58,182 bases of DNA from Segetibacter sp. (GCA_021154405.1 JAJKIP010000129.1:1-58182); one strand, 5' to 3'. Numbered from the stretch's first letter, positions 1 through 9,365 are shown. Translations and numbers: made by a program. Notes: a model not told the origin generated them from the letters alone.

Positions 1-8
1 ATTTCCGA

Positions 9-51
9 CAAAAAAAGAACCCACCATTCCGATCACTGGCGGAACGATGGG
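9..51 (-). terminator. Rho-independent terminator of the PepSY-like gene
   Basis: Read on the minus strand, a 12-bp stem (arms at 40-51 and 20-31, two G-U pairs) encloses an 8-nt loop at 32-39. A T-rich run follows, seen as A-rich 9-18 on the plus strand. It lies just downstream of the stop codon of the leftmost gene and fits an intrinsic terminator for it. Confidence 0.7.
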
Positions 52-73
52 TATATTTGACCTTCACATGAGA

Positions 74-535
74 CTACTTAACGGGAGACTTCTTGAATTT
101 TTCTACAATGGTCATTCCACCTTCACGGTCCATCTGCACAGTATACCAGTTCTTTTCATCTTCCAGCTTGATATTGTACTCTGTTATGCTTAAGTTTTCG
201 TCATTGGTTGTCATTTCAATAACACCATAGATCTTCTTATCAGGGTAGTACTGTTTGATCTTGAATTGGATGGGGTAAGGAAGATTAGTTTCATTGTAGG
301 AGCGGGTAAGATTTTGCAGCTGGTTATTCCTTTTATAAACTGCCCTGGTTCGCACTCCATTCTCTTTGAAGCTAACGATATTTGTTTCCTTTGATTCAAA
401 CCAGTTCACTTCTTCCGCGTTGGGAAAACTCGTTTTGAAAGTCTGCAATAATTTTTCGTCAATAGCTTTTTGTGTGAAGGCGAAAGATACCATTCCTAAC
501 ATCAGGGAACTGAATATCATAAAAAACTTTTTCAT
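74..535 (-). CDS. Secreted PepSY-like domain protein
   Basis: A small exported protein of about 153 residues. I start it at the ATG at 535, because the following residues (MKKFFMIFSSLMLGMVSFAF) form a signal peptide; an upstream in-frame ATG at 637 would add 34 residues with no exported character. The mature part resembles the beta-lactamase-inhibitor-like/PepSY-like proteins common in Chitinophagaceae: a helix with FPNAEEVNW, alternating strands, and a second helix followed by strands ending near EGGMTIVEKF. No catalytic residues are recognisable and the function is unknown. It is convergent with nothing and has its own terminator downstream. Three copies of CCGGACTA/TAGTCCGG lie upstream, matching motifs in front of the neighbouring MocR gene, so it may belong to that regulon. 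Confidence 0.65.
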   Translation of the reverse strand: MKKFFMIFSSLMLGMVSFAFTQKAIDEKLLQTFKTSFPNAEEVNWFESKETNIVSFKENGVRTRAVYKRNNQLQNLTRSYNETNLPYPIQFKIKQYYPDKKIYGVIEMTTNDENLSITEYNIKLEDEKNWYTVQMDREGGMTIVEKFKKSPVK

Positions 536-585
536 GGTTATACTTTTTGATTTGGAATTGATTACTCCGTAAAGGTAATGACCAT

Positions 586-673
586 CCGGACTATTAGGGA
601 AGCCGGTTTCTATATTAGGAGTAGTCCGGTTTCCCAATGGTGGGTACCGGTTTTTAAAAGGAAAGTAGTCCGG
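586..673 (-). promoter_or_regulatory. Candidate MocR operator cluster upstream of the PepSY-like gene
   Basis: The 8-mer CCGGACTA or its complement occurs three times: 586-593 as CCGGACTA on plus, and 622-629 and 666-673 as TAGTCCGG on plus. The spacing between the last two starts is 44 bp. The sites sit 50-140 bp upstream of the start at 535, where a promoter is expected. The core GGACTA recurs in the MocR/MFS intergenic region, including a perfect inverted repeat. Operator function is inferred. Confidence 0.45.
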
Positions 674-696
674 TATGAGATTATTGGAGAAACCCT

Positions 697-2166
697 TTAT
701 TTTTTGTAAATCGTCTTTGCCATCATATCAACTGCATTGGCAGCTTCTTTTTCATTCATCCAGGCAAAGCCCATACGTGTGGAATTTAAAGGAACAGAAT
801 TGTTATGAATCAACCCAGGAGAAAGGATCAGGTTCTCCGCCTTTAGTTTTTCAGCAAGTGGAGGAAGGGGAACGGACTTATCAAATTTTGCCCAGATGGC
901 CAATCCGCCATCTGGAATTTTAAAGTCAATTACATCAGAAAGTTTTTGTTTCAGGAGACCGCATAAGGCATCGCGTCTGTGATGGTAGGTATGCAGGGCC
1001 TTCTTCATGTGACGATTGATACTTCCATCCTGGAACATTTCTGCGAGCGCCAGTTCCATAATAGGATCACCCTGCGTATCCATTAACTGACGAATCCGGC
1101 ATAATTCAAGTATCAGATTTTGTGGGGCAATTATATATCCCGTGCGGATGAAGGGTGCAAGCGTTTTACTTAAAGTCCCTATATAAATGACCATTCCTCT
1201 TGTATCAGCACTTACCAAAGGTAGAATGGGACTGCTTTGATAATGAAAGTCATAATCGTAATCATCCTCGATAATGATAAAGCCATATTTTTCAGCCAAT
1301 GAAAGCAGCCTGATCCTTCTGGCAGCAGTCAATGTTACAGTGGTGGGATAATGATGGTGAGGTGTTACATAGAGTGCCTTTATAGTCTTTCGTTTGCAGA
1401 TCTTCTCCAATGCATCCACATCAATGCCCTGATCATCTACTTTTATGCGGACCAGGCTGGTCCCCGCATTCAGAAAAACATGATCAGCATAGTAATAATT
1501 TGGATCACCCACTGCTACATTGTCACCTTTGGAGAGAAGTATTTTAGATAACAGATATAATGCGAGCTGGCTGCCACGGGTGATCATAACATTATCTTCA
1601 GTGGTCTGTAGCCCGCGGCTTGTATTTAAATAGGATGATAATACCTGCCTGAATTTTTGTACACCGGCCATTTCCACATAAGACATGAACCTTGCACTGC
1701 TATTTCTGTTCAATACACTCTTATAGGCTCTACCCAATTCTTCAGTGGGAATTAATCTTACATCAGGACCATCATGAAAACCATTGATATGCCTGAATGT
1801 AAATACAGGACTTCTGAGCTTATCATTTACTTTCACATGATACCCCGTCTGTTTAGGAAAGGAATTTTGTTTTTCCTGTTTTCCTGGCAGGCGCTGGGGT
1901 ATGATCTCCGGTAGCTCCTTACTGGTAAAGGTTCCCTGCGATGGGCGCATCTCAATCCATCCCTGTGCATCCAGCTCTTCATAAGCCCGCACAACCGTTT
2001 TGCGATGAACTGATAGTATTTCAGACATCTGGCGTGTACCAGGCAACTTAATGCCTGGGCCGATCCTGCCTCTTTTCATTTCCCGCATTACAGCATTTGC
2101 AATCTGCAGGTAGATAGGAGTGGATACATCAGTTTGCCAGGTTATGATTGTCTTCCATGGAAGCAT
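697..2166 (-). CDS. MocR-family transcriptional regulator (GntR HTH + aminotransferase-like domain)
   Basis: A 489-residue PLP-binding transcription factor of the MocR/PdxR type. Residues about 15-80 form the GntR winged helix (PIYLQIANAVMREM, LPGTRQMSEILSVHRKTVVR). Residues about 120-489 form a fold-type I aminotransferase domain with the PLP-lysine motif GTLSKTLAPFIRTGY and the upstream IIEDDYDYDF segment. Length is typical of the family. Such regulators use PLP, often with an amine or amino-acid ligand, to control a neighbouring transporter or enzyme gene. It is divergent from the MFS gene, with 240 bp between them that contain a perfect inverted GGACTA repeat, so autoregulation and control of the transporter are likely. 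No PLP-biosynthesis genes are adjacent, so a PdxR role is not supported; the ligand is unknown. Confidence 0.88.
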   Translation of the reverse strand: MLPWKTIITWQTDVSTPIYLQIANAVMREMKRGRIGPGIKLPGTRQMSEILSVHRKTVVRAYEELDAQGWIEMRPSQGTFTSKELPEIIPQRLPGKQEKQNSFPKQTGYHVKVNDKLRSPVFTFRHINGFHDGPDVRLIPTEELGRAYKSVLNRNSSARFMSYVEMAGVQKFRQVLSSYLNTSRGLQTTEDNVMITRGSQLALYLLSKILLSKGDNVAVGDPNYYYADHVFLNAGTSLVRIKVDDQGIDVDALEKICKRKTIKALYVTPHHHYPTTVTLTAARRIRLLSLAEKYGFIIIEDDYDYDFHYQSSPILPLVSADTRGMVIYIGTLSKTLAPFIRTGYIIAPQNLILELCRIRQLMDTQGDPIMELALAEMFQDGSINRHMKKALHTYHHRRDALCGLLKQKLSDVIDFKIPDGGLAIWAKFDKSVPLPPLAEKLKAENLILSPGLIHNNSVPLNSTRMGFAWMNEKEAANAVDMMAKTIYKK

Positions 2167-2169
2167 AGC

Positions 2170-2312
2170 GGACTACCGATTAGGTTTTTTTGGAGGACTA
2201 AGATAGTCCAAAATGGCAAACGGTCCCAACAGTGCTATTGGGATTTGAAGGACTAATGGCTGTTAGCAACGCAGGTATTTTAATGTCTGAACATTTTTAA
2301 TGATATTCATTA
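2170..2312. promoter_or_regulatory. Divergent MocR/MFS control region with GGACTA operators
   Basis: Within the 240-bp divergent region, GGACTA occurs at 2170-2175, 2195-2200 and 2250-2255, and its complement TAGTCC at 2204-2209. The middle pair forms a perfect inverted repeat, GGACTA-AGA-TAGTCC. Further short perfect inverted repeats are TCCCAA/TTGGGA (2224-2229/2238-2243), AATGT/ACATT (2282-2286/2291-2295) and TAATGA/TCATTA (2298-2303/2307-2312). The first GGACTA lies only 4 bp upstream of the MocR start codon, which suggests autorepression. Binding is inferred, not shown. Confidence 0.5.
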
Positions 2313-2406
2313 GTAAGTTTTTTTATCCTGGTGGCCTCTTAACTTTTCAATTAAGGGATTATTAATCGCCCAGACCTGTTAACTTTCCTAAATTGCGGCA
2401 ATACAT

Positions 2407-3657
2407 ATGAAAAAAATAATTGCTCCCTCGCGGTGGTATCGTCTCATACCGATTGCTTTTATAACTTACAGTCTTGCTTACCTGGACAGGGCCAATTTTG
2501 GATTTGGAACGGCAGGTGGAATGGCAAAGGACCTTCAGATTGATGGCAGTACTTCCGCAATTCTTGCAGCTCTGTTTTTCCTGGGGTATTTCTTTTTTCA
2601 AATTCCGGGTGCCCAATATGCTGCCAATCGCAGTGCAAAGAAACTGATCTTCTGGTCGCTCATCCTTTGGGGCGCCTGTGCAGTAGCAACGGGTTTACTG
2701 CATAATGTTGCCGGTTTGATGGTTGTACGTTTTATGCTGGGTGTTGTGGAAAGTGCCGTAATGCCGGCCATGCTAATATTGCTCAGCAGGTGGTTTACCA
2801 AATCCGAGCGTTCAAGAGCCAATACATTCCTGATATTAGGAAATCCAGCTACCATTTTGTGGATGTCGATTCTCTCAGGTTACCTAATTAAATCGGTAGG
2901 ATGGAGATGGATGTTTATCTGGGAAGGATTGCCGGCGATCATCTGGGCTTTCTTCTGGTGGAAAGTGGTGGATGATAAGCCTCAAACAGCTAATTGGCTT
3001 ACAGATGAAGAGAAAAAAGACCTGGATGCCGAACTGAAAGCGGAACAGACAGGAATAAAACCTGTAAAGAATTACTGGGCCGCCTTTAAGACCAGGGTAG
3101 TTATTTTATTATGCTTTCAATATTTTTTATGGAGCATTGGTGTGTATGGGTTCGTCATGTGGTTGCCTACCATATTAAAAGCTGCCCCTGGCATAGGTAT
3201 CGTGGAAACAGGGTGGCTTGCTGCAGTTCCGTATCTATTTGCAATAGCAGGTATGTTCACCGCTTCGTATTTTTCTGATAAAACACTGAAGCGAAAAGAA
3301 TTTATCTGGCCATTCCTGCTCGTGGGTGCAATTGCCTTTTATGCATCTTTTCTGCTAGGCGTTCAGCATTTCTGGATTTCATTTGCCTTATTAGTAATAG
3401 CCGGGGCCGCAATGTATACACCTTATGGTCCTTTCTTTGCCATCATTCCTGAAAGGCTTCCTTCCAATGTAACAGCAGGGGCCATTGCACTGATCAACAG
3501 CATGGGTGCCCTGGGATCCTTCGCCGGAACCTATGTAGTAGGGTACCTGAATGATCGCACTGGTAATTTTGGAGCTTCCTATATATTTATGGCAGGCTCG
3601 CTTTTTCTTTCGGCGATCATCACTTACCTGGCACTGAAGGATAAGCAGAAACTCTAA
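2407..3657 (+). CDS. MFS transporter, anion:cation symporter (ACS)-like
   Basis: A 416-residue inner-membrane permease with about 12 hydrophobic segments in two six-helix halves and a charged central loop (about 197-220, LTDEEKKDLDAELKAEQ). The N-terminal signature SLAYLDRANFGFG and the segment FMLGVVESAVMPAMLILLSRWF resemble the ACS family, whose members import organic or sugar acids such as galactonate, glucarate, tartrate or 4-hydroxyphenylacetate by proton symport. The substrate cannot be read from the sequence. It is divergent from the MocR regulator and probably controlled by it. No catabolic enzyme for an organic acid is adjacent, so the physiological link is open; transport of uronate-type products from the nearby polysaccharide locus is only speculation. 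Confidence 0.82.
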   Translation: MKKIIAPSRWYRLIPIAFITYSLAYLDRANFGFGTAGGMAKDLQIDGSTSAILAALFFLGYFFFQIPGAQYAANRSAKKLIFWSLILWGACAVATGLLHNVAGLMVVRFMLGVVESAVMPAMLILLSRWFTKSERSRANTFLILGNPATILWMSILSGYLIKSVGWRWMFIWEGLPAIIWAFFWWKVVDDKPQTANWLTDEEKKDLDAELKAEQTGIKPVKNYWAAFKTRVVILLCFQYFLWSIGVYGFVMWLPTILKAAPGIGIVETGWLAAVPYLFAIAGMFTASYFSDKTLKRKEFIWPFLLVGAIAFYASFLLGVQHFWISFALLVIAGAAMYTPYGPFFAIIPERLPSNVTAGAIALINSMGALGSFAGTYVVGYLNDRTGNFGASYIFMAGSLFLSAIITYLALKDKQKL

Positions 3658-3900
3658 GAACTATCCTAAATAGTAGTGTTCTTTTATGTAGGTAGAACAC
3701 AACAAACAATATTCTTTGTCGATTATTTCAGGTTGCCATTATTCTGGCATAAGTTTGCTCATCAGCGAAAGGTGCGGCGCATTTCAGCGTCAAAGATTCA
3801 GCAGTTAGAAGACGGAACAAGAAAGAATATTATTGATTGCCTGCCAGCTTAAAGTAACCCTCCAAATACCTGGCAAAAGCATCAGATAATATTTACCATC
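3658..3900. other. Intergenic region without a supported gene
   Basis: The 243 bp between the MFS and HAD genes hold no convincing hairpin terminator or promoter. One open frame from a GTG at 3676 to a stop at 3852 encodes 58 residues, including RRISASKIQQLEDGTRKNI. It has no recognisable family and may be a decayed remnant or chance. Confidence 0.4.
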
Positions 3901-4563
3901 ATGATACTTCACTCCAAGGCTTTTATTTTCGACCTGAATGGTACCATGATAGATGATATGGGCTATCATATCCAGGCCTGGCATCAAATCCTCAATTATT
4001 TCGGAGCTAATCTTTCTTATGAAGAAGTGAAGGAACAGTGCTATGGCAAGAATGATGAATTACTTGAACGCATTTTCCCGGGTAAATTCTCATCGAAAGA
4101 AATGGTAAGCATCAGTATTGAAAAAGAACGCCGGTATCAGGCAGAGTATAGACCTCGTATGAAATTGATTAGCGGCCTTGCCCGTCTTTTGGAAGATACC
4201 CACTCCAATAATATTAAAATGGCCATTGGATCAGCAGCCATTCGGTTCAATATTGATTTTGTGCTGGATGGATTGAATATCCGCAATTATTTCAGCTCCA
4301 TTGTAAGCGCAGATGACGTAACCAAAAGCAAGCCCAATCCCGAAACTTATCTGAAGTGTGCAGATGAACTACAGGTGCTCCCCAAAGATTGTATTGTATT
4401 TGAGGATTCACCCAAAGGTGTAGAGGCAGCCGCCAATGCAAACATGAAGGCCGTTGTCATAACCACTATGAGTAAGCAAAAGGAATTCCGTCAGTATGAT
4501 AATATTCTCACCTTCATCAATAATTACAATAAGCTGGGAATAGAAAGTCGTATCTATTTATAG
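3901..4563 (+). CDS. HAD-superfamily hydrolase, beta-phosphoglucomutase-like
   Basis: A 220-residue cytosolic protein with the HAD subfamily I layout: motif [11 protein letters not shown] near the N terminus, a helical cap (about 20-85), motif II IGSAA near residue 115, a motif III lysine in [10 protein letters not shown], and motif [14 protein letters not shown]. This resembles beta-phosphoglucomutase/sugar-phosphatase members. The second aspartate of motif I (normally DxD, the general acid/base) is asparagine here, which may change or weaken phosphoryl transfer. The gene is convergent with araA and the two overlap by 10 bp at their 3' ends. Its position beside araBDA hints at sugar-phosphate housekeeping, but the substrate is unknown. 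Confidence 0.78.
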   Translation: MILHSKAFIFDLNGTMIDDMGYHIQAWHQILNYFGANLSYEEVKEQCYGKNDELLERIFPGKFSSKEMVSISIEKERRYQAEYRPRMKLISGLARLLEDTHSNNIKMAIGSAAIRFNIDFVLDGLNIRNYFSSIVSADDVTKSKPNPETYLKCADELQVLPKDCIVFEDSPKGVEAAANANMKAVVITTMSKQKEFRQYDNILTFINNYNKLGIESRIYL

Positions 4564-6050
4564 CTGGCCTCATTCCACCTTAACTCATTGCGCAATTGAG
4601 GTATTGTAGTTCCATTACCTATCAATACAAATTCAATTCCGGCCATATCAGCGAAGTCCTGTAGATGTTCTGATGTGAGATTTTGGCTATAACAGGTATG
4701 ATGTGCGCCACCCGAGTAGATCCAGCCGGCACAACCTGTTTGCATATCCGGAAGTGGTTTCCATAATACCCTAGCCACTGGAAGTTTAGGAAGATCATTT
4801 TTTGGTTTCACTGCCTTTACTTCATTTACCAATAAACGGAAACGGTTGCCCATGTCAATAATCGATGCATTCAATGCATTGCCACCATCAACATTAAATA
4901 CCAGTCTAACAGGATCTGCTTTCCCACCGATCCCTAATGGATGAATCTCACAGGAAGGTTTTGCATTGGCAATGCTTGGACATATCTCCAGCATATGAGA
5001 ACCCAATACCAGCATATCCTTAGGATCAAAATGGTAAGTATAATCTTCCATAAAGGAATTACCACCGGGTAATCCGTTTGCCATAACTTTCATTGCACGT
5101 ACAAGCGCTGCCGTTTTCCAGTCGCCTTCAGCTCCAAATCCGTATCCATCCGCCATTAAACGTTGAGAAGGAATTCCGGGTAATTGCAAAAGACCATGCA
5201 GATCTTCAAATGTATCAGTATAGCCTTTATAATTACCGGCCTTTAAAAATTTACGAATGCCCAATTCAATTTTTGCTGCATCGCGGAGCGACTGGTGCTT
5301 TGCACCACCTGGTTTGAGAGCAGCAACTACTTTATATTCTTTTAAATAAGTTTCAACCAGTCCATCGATCTCTCTTTCTTTAACAGCATTTACCACTGCT
5401 ACCACATCGCCCAATCCATGAGTATTTACAGAAAAACCAAATTTCAATTCAGCTTCCACCTTATCACCTTCTGTTACTGCAACCTGCCGCATATTATCTC
5501 CAAAGCGAACGAATTTTGCACCCTGCCAGTCATTCCATCCTGCAGCAGCGCGGCACCAGGTATTAATTCTTTCCCGTACATTCTTATCTTCCCAATGACC
5601 AACTACTACTTTACGGTTAATCCGCATACGGGTCATGATAAAACCAATTTCCCTATCGCCGTGAGCTGACTGATTCAGGTTCATGAAATCCATATCAATT
5701 TCCTTCCACGGAATATCACGATTGAATTGGGTATGCAAATGGAGTATTGGCTTTTGAAGAATATTCAGTCCGCGTATCCACATTTTGGCAGGAGAGAAAG
5801 TATGCATCCAGGCAATGATCCCAATACAATTTGTTTTTGCATTGGCTTCCTGGCAGATGCCATGTATTTCTTCAGGTGTTTTAACAGTGGGTTTGAAAAC
5901 AATCTTAACTGGTATCTGTGGTGAAGCATCCAGCGCTCTGGCAATCGTTTGGGAATGGACAGCAACCTGTTTCAATGTTTCTTCGCCGTATAAATGCTGG
6001 CTTCCGGTTACAAACCAGACCTCGAATGTCTTCAGATTAGGCAGACTCAT
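4554..6050 (-). CDS. araA: L-arabinose isomerase
   Basis: A 498-residue cytosolic enzyme that converts L-arabinose to L-ribulose, the first step of the phosphorylative arabinose pathway. It matches AraA along its whole length: the N-terminal [17 protein letters not shown], the region [18 protein letters not shown], the segment [15 protein letters not shown], and the C-terminal [16 protein letters not shown] with histidines expected for metal binding. Length is that of the family. It is the last gene of araB-araD-araA on the minus strand, 77 bp after araD, so it is probably cotranscribed and controlled by the upstream Nudix-type AraR. Its 3' end overlaps the convergent HAD gene by 10 bp, leaving no room for a separate terminator. 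Confidence 0.97.
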   Translation of the reverse strand: MSLPNLKTFEVWFVTGSQHLYGEETLKQVAVHSQTIARALDASPQIPVKIVFKPTVKTPEEIHGICQEANAKTNCIGIIAWMHTFSPAKMWIRGLNILQKPILHLHTQFNRDIPWKEIDMDFMNLNQSAHGDREIGFIMTRMRINRKVVVGHWEDKNVRERINTWCRAAAGWNDWQGAKFVRFGDNMRQVAVTEGDKVEAELKFGFSVNTHGLGDVVAVVNAVKEREIDGLVETYLKEYKVVAALKPGGAKHQSLRDAAKIELGIRKFLKAGNYKGYTDTFEDLHGLLQLPGIPSQRLMADGYGFGAEGDWKTAALVRAMKVMANGLPGGNSFMEDYTYHFDPKDMLVLGSHMLEICPSIANAKPSCEIHPLGIGGKADPVRLVFNVDGGNALNASIIDMGNRFRLLVNEVKAVKPKNDLPKLPVARVLWKPLPDMQTGCAGWIYSGGAHHTCYSQNLTSEHLQDFADMAGIEFVLIGNGTTIPQLRNELRWNEASYK

Positions 6051-6127
6051 GTTGGAAAATTTGGGTGTTGGTATTTTGTATTATTAGTATAATCAGTTGT
6101 GTTCGGATAAACGCATAAGAGTAATCA

Positions 6128-6829
6128 TCAGGCCTGGCCATAGTAGCTGTCTGGTCCATGCTTTCTTTCAAAATGTTTTTTGATGAGAGCATCTTTTAGC
6201 CGTGGGGCATTGGGATTTATCTGTTCTGTAAGGAAAGCCATCCTGGCAATCTCTTCCAGCACACCTGCATTATATACAGCCTTATGGCTTGTTTTTCCCC
6301 AGGTAAAAGGTGCGTGGTTGCCAACAAGGATCATTTCAGTTTCTTCGTATGATAATTTTTTATCCTTGAAATAATTGATGATCTGGAATCCGGTTTCATA
6401 TTCATAATTACCCTTGATCATTTCATCACTCATGGGTGGAGCACAGGGAATATCCACTGTGGTATGATCTGCATGGGTAGTTCCAAAAACTGGGATGGCA
6501 CGTTGGGCCTGTGCCCAGGCCGTTGCATAGGTTGAATGGGTATGAACAACGCTGAAGATAGACGGCCAGTGTTTATATAATACAGCATGAGTAAGCGTAT
6601 CGGAAGAAGGACGCAATTTTCCTTTTACCGTTTTACCTTCAAAGTCAACGATCACCATTTTGGCAGGTGACAATTTTTCGTAGGGAACTCCACTTGGCTT
6701 AATGGCAAATACACCTGCTTTGCGGTCTGCTACGCTAACATTTCCAAATGTGAAAACGACCAGGTTGAGTTCGGTCAATTGCATATTTGCCTCATAGGCT
6801 TCTTCCTGGATATCAAGATGCTTGCTCAT
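6128..6829 (-). CDS. araD: L-ribulose-5-phosphate 4-epimerase
   Basis: A 233-residue class II aldolase-fold enzyme that converts L-ribulose 5-phosphate to D-xylulose 5-phosphate, feeding the pentose phosphate pathway. The zinc-binding histidines are visible in VVHTHSTYATAWAQ and in a later VGNHAPFTWG. The phosphate-binding segments GNVSVADR and KPSGVPYE, and the motif PSSDTLTHAVLYKHWP, are typical of AraD. Length is standard. The start codon overlaps the 3' end of araB by 17 bp, which suggests translational coupling within the araBDA operon. Confidence 0.96.
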   Translation of the reverse strand: MSKHLDIQEEAYEANMQLTELNLVVFTFGNVSVADRKAGVFAIKPSGVPYEKLSPAKMVIVDFEGKTVKGKLRPSSDTLTHAVLYKHWPSIFSVVHTHSTYATAWAQAQRAIPVFGTTHADHTTVDIPCAPPMSDEMIKGNYEYETGFQIINYFKDKKLSYEETEMILVGNHAPFTWGKTSHKAVYNAGVLEEIARMAFLTEQINPNAPRLKDALIKKHFERKHGPDSYYGQA

Positions 6830-8504
6830 TCAATAATATTGATTCTTCTTTTTCGGTTTGGAATTCCAGGTATTGACCTGTGCGTTTGTAATGTTCAAAT
6901 CGTTTATTGTAAATAACCGCTTTCTGTTTGTCAGGGAAATATTCAAGATCAAATCCCTGTCCCATTGATTGCATGGCTTCTTCAACAGTAGGATATAAAC
7001 CAGCTGCAGTTGCTGCAAACATGGCTGCTCCAGCTGCACAGGTTTGTTCTGACCGATGAATACGAATGGGCATATTCATTACATCCGCCATCATTTGCAT
7101 AATGAAGGGTGATTTTCTTGCCACACCGCCTAACCCGATCAATCCTTTTACGGGAACTCCTTCATCTATGAATCGTTCAACTATTGCTCTCGCTCCAAAA
7201 CAGGTTGATTCCACAATGGCTCGGAATAATAGGGGGGCATCTGTTGCAAGGTCCAGCCCAATAAGTGATCCTTTTAATAATTGATTGGCATCAGGAGTAC
7301 GGCGACCATTGAACCAGTCAATGGCCATTTCATCCTGCTCATCTACTTCCAGTTTCTCTGCCTGGCGGGTGAGTTCGGAGATGATCTTATCAATACTTTC
7401 TTCTATTATTTTTTTATCTGTGCCTGTCGGCAATACATATTTTAAAGGCCAGGCCAGTATATTCCTAAACCACGCATAGGCATCTCCAAACGCTGATTGA
7501 CCTGCTTCCAATCCCATCATTCCGGGGATAATGGATCCGGGTACCTGTCCGCAAATTCCCTTTACCAGTTTTCCTTTGATTTCAACAGTGGGGGCTACCA
7601 GCATATCACAGGTAGAGGTGCCCATTACCTTACTGAGATGATAGGGATCAATTTGCCCGCCAACAGCACCCATATGTGCGTCAAAAGCTCCAACGCCAAC
7701 AATGACATCGGTAGAAAGGTCAAGTTTTTGTGCCCATTCACTGCTCAGATTGCCAGCTGATTTATCTGAAGTATAAGTTTGTTCAAAAAGACGGGAAGTA
7801 ATTCCTTTCAGCAATGGATCCAGTGAGGAGAAGAAATTTTCCGGAGGTAATCCGCCGAATTCTTCAGCCCACAATGCTTTGTGCCCGGCTGCGCATCTAC
7901 TTCTTTTCATGGCAGAAGCCTGCTTTCCTCCAGTGAGGAGGAAAGGGATCCAGTCGCAATGTTCAACCCAGGAATAGAGCGCTTTCCTCACAGAAGTATC
8001 AACTCTCAGTACATGGAGCAGCTTGGCCCAGAACCATTCTGAAGAATATATGCCTCCCACAAACTGGAGGTAATTGGTTTCAAATTTCTGTGCATGATCA
8101 TTGATCTCCGCCGCTTCCTTAACACCAGTATGATCTTTCCATAGAACAAACATGGCATTTGGATTTTCTTCAAAACCTTTCACCATGGCGAGTGGAGTTC
8201 CGGATTCATCCACGGCTACGGGAGTTGATCCAGTGGTGTCTATCGCAATAGCTTTTACGTTGGCAGCCACAGTACTCCCAGCTTTGGAAAGACAATCCTT
8301 TATGGTGCTTTCCAGTCCCTCTACATAATCCAATGGATGTTGCCTGAACTGGTTTTTGGAGGCATTGCAATATAAACCGTTTTTCCAACGGGGGTAATAG
8401 AAAACGGAAGCAGCAATTTCTTTACCATTGGATGCATCAACAATGATGGAACGCACTGAATCTGTTCCGTAATCCACACCAATCACATAGGAGTTCTTTG
8501 CCAT
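6813..8504 (-). CDS. araB: Ribulokinase
   Basis: A 563-residue FGGY-family kinase that phosphorylates L-ribulose with ATP. The N-terminal nucleotide-binding lobe begins GVDYGTDSVRSIIVDA, the catalytic-base region reads GVGAFDAHMGAVGG, and the C-terminal ATPase lobe contains GLIGLGGVARKSPF. Length and motifs match bacterial AraB rather than xylulokinase. It is the first gene of araBDA; the 137 bp upstream hold inverted repeats and a 9-bp motif shared with the region in front of the AraR gene. No arabinose importer is encoded beside it. Confidence 0.96.
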   Translation of the reverse strand: MAKNSYVIGVDYGTDSVRSIIVDASNGKEIAASVFYYPRWKNGLYCNASKNQFRQHPLDYVEGLESTIKDCLSKAGSTVAANVKAIAIDTTGSTPVAVDESGTPLAMVKGFEENPNAMFVLWKDHTGVKEAAEINDHAQKFETNYLQFVGGIYSSEWFWAKLLHVLRVDTSVRKALYSWVEHCDWIPFLLTGGKQASAMKRSRCAAGHKALWAEEFGGLPPENFFSSLDPLLKGITSRLFEQTYTSDKSAGNLSSEWAQKLDLSTDVIVGVGAFDAHMGAVGGQIDPYHLSKVMGTSTCDMLVAPTVEIKGKLVKGICGQVPGSIIPGMMGLEAGQSAFGDAYAWFRNILAWPLKYVLPTGTDKKIIEESIDKIISELTRQAEKLEVDEQDEMAIDWFNGRRTPDANQLLKGSLIGLDLATDAPLLFRAIVESTCFGARAIVERFIDEGVPVKGLIGLGGVARKSPFIMQMMADVMNMPIRIHRSEQTCAAGAAMFAATAAGLYPTVEEAMQSMGQGFDLEYFPDKQKAVIYNKRFEHYKRTGQYLEFQTEKEESILLNEQAS

Positions 8505-8527
8505 GACAAGCTAAGCTGTTAAAATTT

Positions 8528-8600
8528 AGTGTCAAAGTAACACTTAAAATGTGAACTGTAAAATTTTAATATGAAATGTAAAACAACGGCCAGTTTACAT
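8528..8600 (-). promoter_or_regulatory. Candidate AraR operator and promoter of araBDA
   Basis: Upstream of araB there are three symmetrical elements: AGTGT/ACACT at 8528-8532/8540-8544, the 10-bp palindrome TAAAATTTTA at 8559-8568, and ATGTAAA/TTTACAT at 8576-8582/8594-8600. The 9-mer TAAGTGTTA (minus strand, 8538-8546) recurs upstream of araR at 9382-9390. The minus-strand octamer TTACTTTG (8533-8540) is close to the Bacteroidota -7 consensus TAnnTTTG and lies inside the first repeat, so a bound regulator could block it. Inferred only. Confidence 0.5.
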
Positions 8601-8641
8601 AGCCGTGGTCAACATTTTATATATGGTAAAACCAGCGGGTT

Positions 8642-9346
8642 TTATTTCAGGTTACCAGGGTTGGGAATGAAATTCAAAAATGAGTTGAGCGCCGCATTAT
8701 ACTTTCTCTTGTCCAGCTTATAGTAAAAAGCGCCTTTCTTGGACCTTGCTTTTTCTTTCTCCTTCTGCTTGACCAGCAGGTTGGTGGAGATCAGCTTGCG
8801 GCTGAAATTTCTTTTATCCAGTTCGATATTATATACACCCTCGTAAAGGCTGTGGAGCTGTGGAATAGTGAATTTGTCAGGAAGCAATTCAAACAGAATA
8901 GGGTGGAAGGCGGCTTTATATTTTAGTTTTTCTCTTGCCATTTCCACCATGAGGCCATGGTCAAATACAAGTTTGGGGATCTTGTTAAGGGAAAACCATT
9001 CAGCATGATAATCATCACTCAGCTGTTTCTCATAAAGATGAATATCTATCAGAGTAAAATAAGCGACGGAAATGGTACGTTCTGCAGGGTCCCTGTCTGG
9101 GTTACCAAAAGCATATAATTGTTCAAGATAAACGCCATCAAGACCTGTAAGCTGTTTCAGGATTCGGGAGGCTGCTTCTTCAAAACTTTCTTCCGGTTGC
9201 ACAAATCCACCCATTAAGCTCCAGCTTCCTTTTTGGGGTTCAAATCCTCTTTGAATCAATAAGATCTTGATATCCTCTCCATCAAATCCGAATATGATGC
9301 AATCCACGGCAGCGAGTACCCGTGTTTGTTTGGAATAATGTCTCAT
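8642..9346 (-). CDS. araR: Nudix-type transcriptional regulator of arabinose utilisation (AraR-like)
   Basis: A 234-residue protein with an N-terminal Nudix fold (about 1-145) and a C-terminal winged-helix DNA-binding region (about 150-234, FTIPQLHSLYEGVYNIELDK, rich in basic residues). The Nudix box is degenerate: the glycine, first glutamate and arginine remain (GFVQPEE...SR), but the catalytic RE and EE glutamates are replaced by RI and KQ. Loss of hydrolase activity is expected. The characterised Nudix-type AraR of Bacteroides thetaiotaomicron binds L-arabinose and represses arabinose genes, and this gene has the same position, immediately upstream of araBDA. The ligand is therefore probably L-arabinose. 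Related Nudix-type regulators (NrtR) sense ADP-ribose, but the context argues against that here. Confidence 0.85.
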   Translation of the reverse strand: MRHYSKQTRVLAAVDCIIFGFDGEDIKILLIQRGFEPQKGSWSLMGGFVQPEESFEEAASRILKQLTGLDGVYLEQLYAFGNPDRDPAERTISVAYFTLIDIHLYEKQLSDDYHAEWFSLNKIPKLVFDHGLMVEMAREKLKYKAAFHPILFELLPDKFTIPQLHSLYEGVYNIELDKRNFSRKLISTNLLVKQKEKEKARSKKGAFYYKLDKRKYNAALNSFLNFIPNPGNLK

Positions 9347-9365
9347 ACAACAGGCAGCGTTTAAG

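Noticed and set aside
3676-3852. Open frame of 58 residues starting at GTG between the MFS and HAD genes
   Set aside because: No recognisable family, a weak start and no signal peptide or coding context. It could be a remnant of a regulator, but I cannot support it as a gene.
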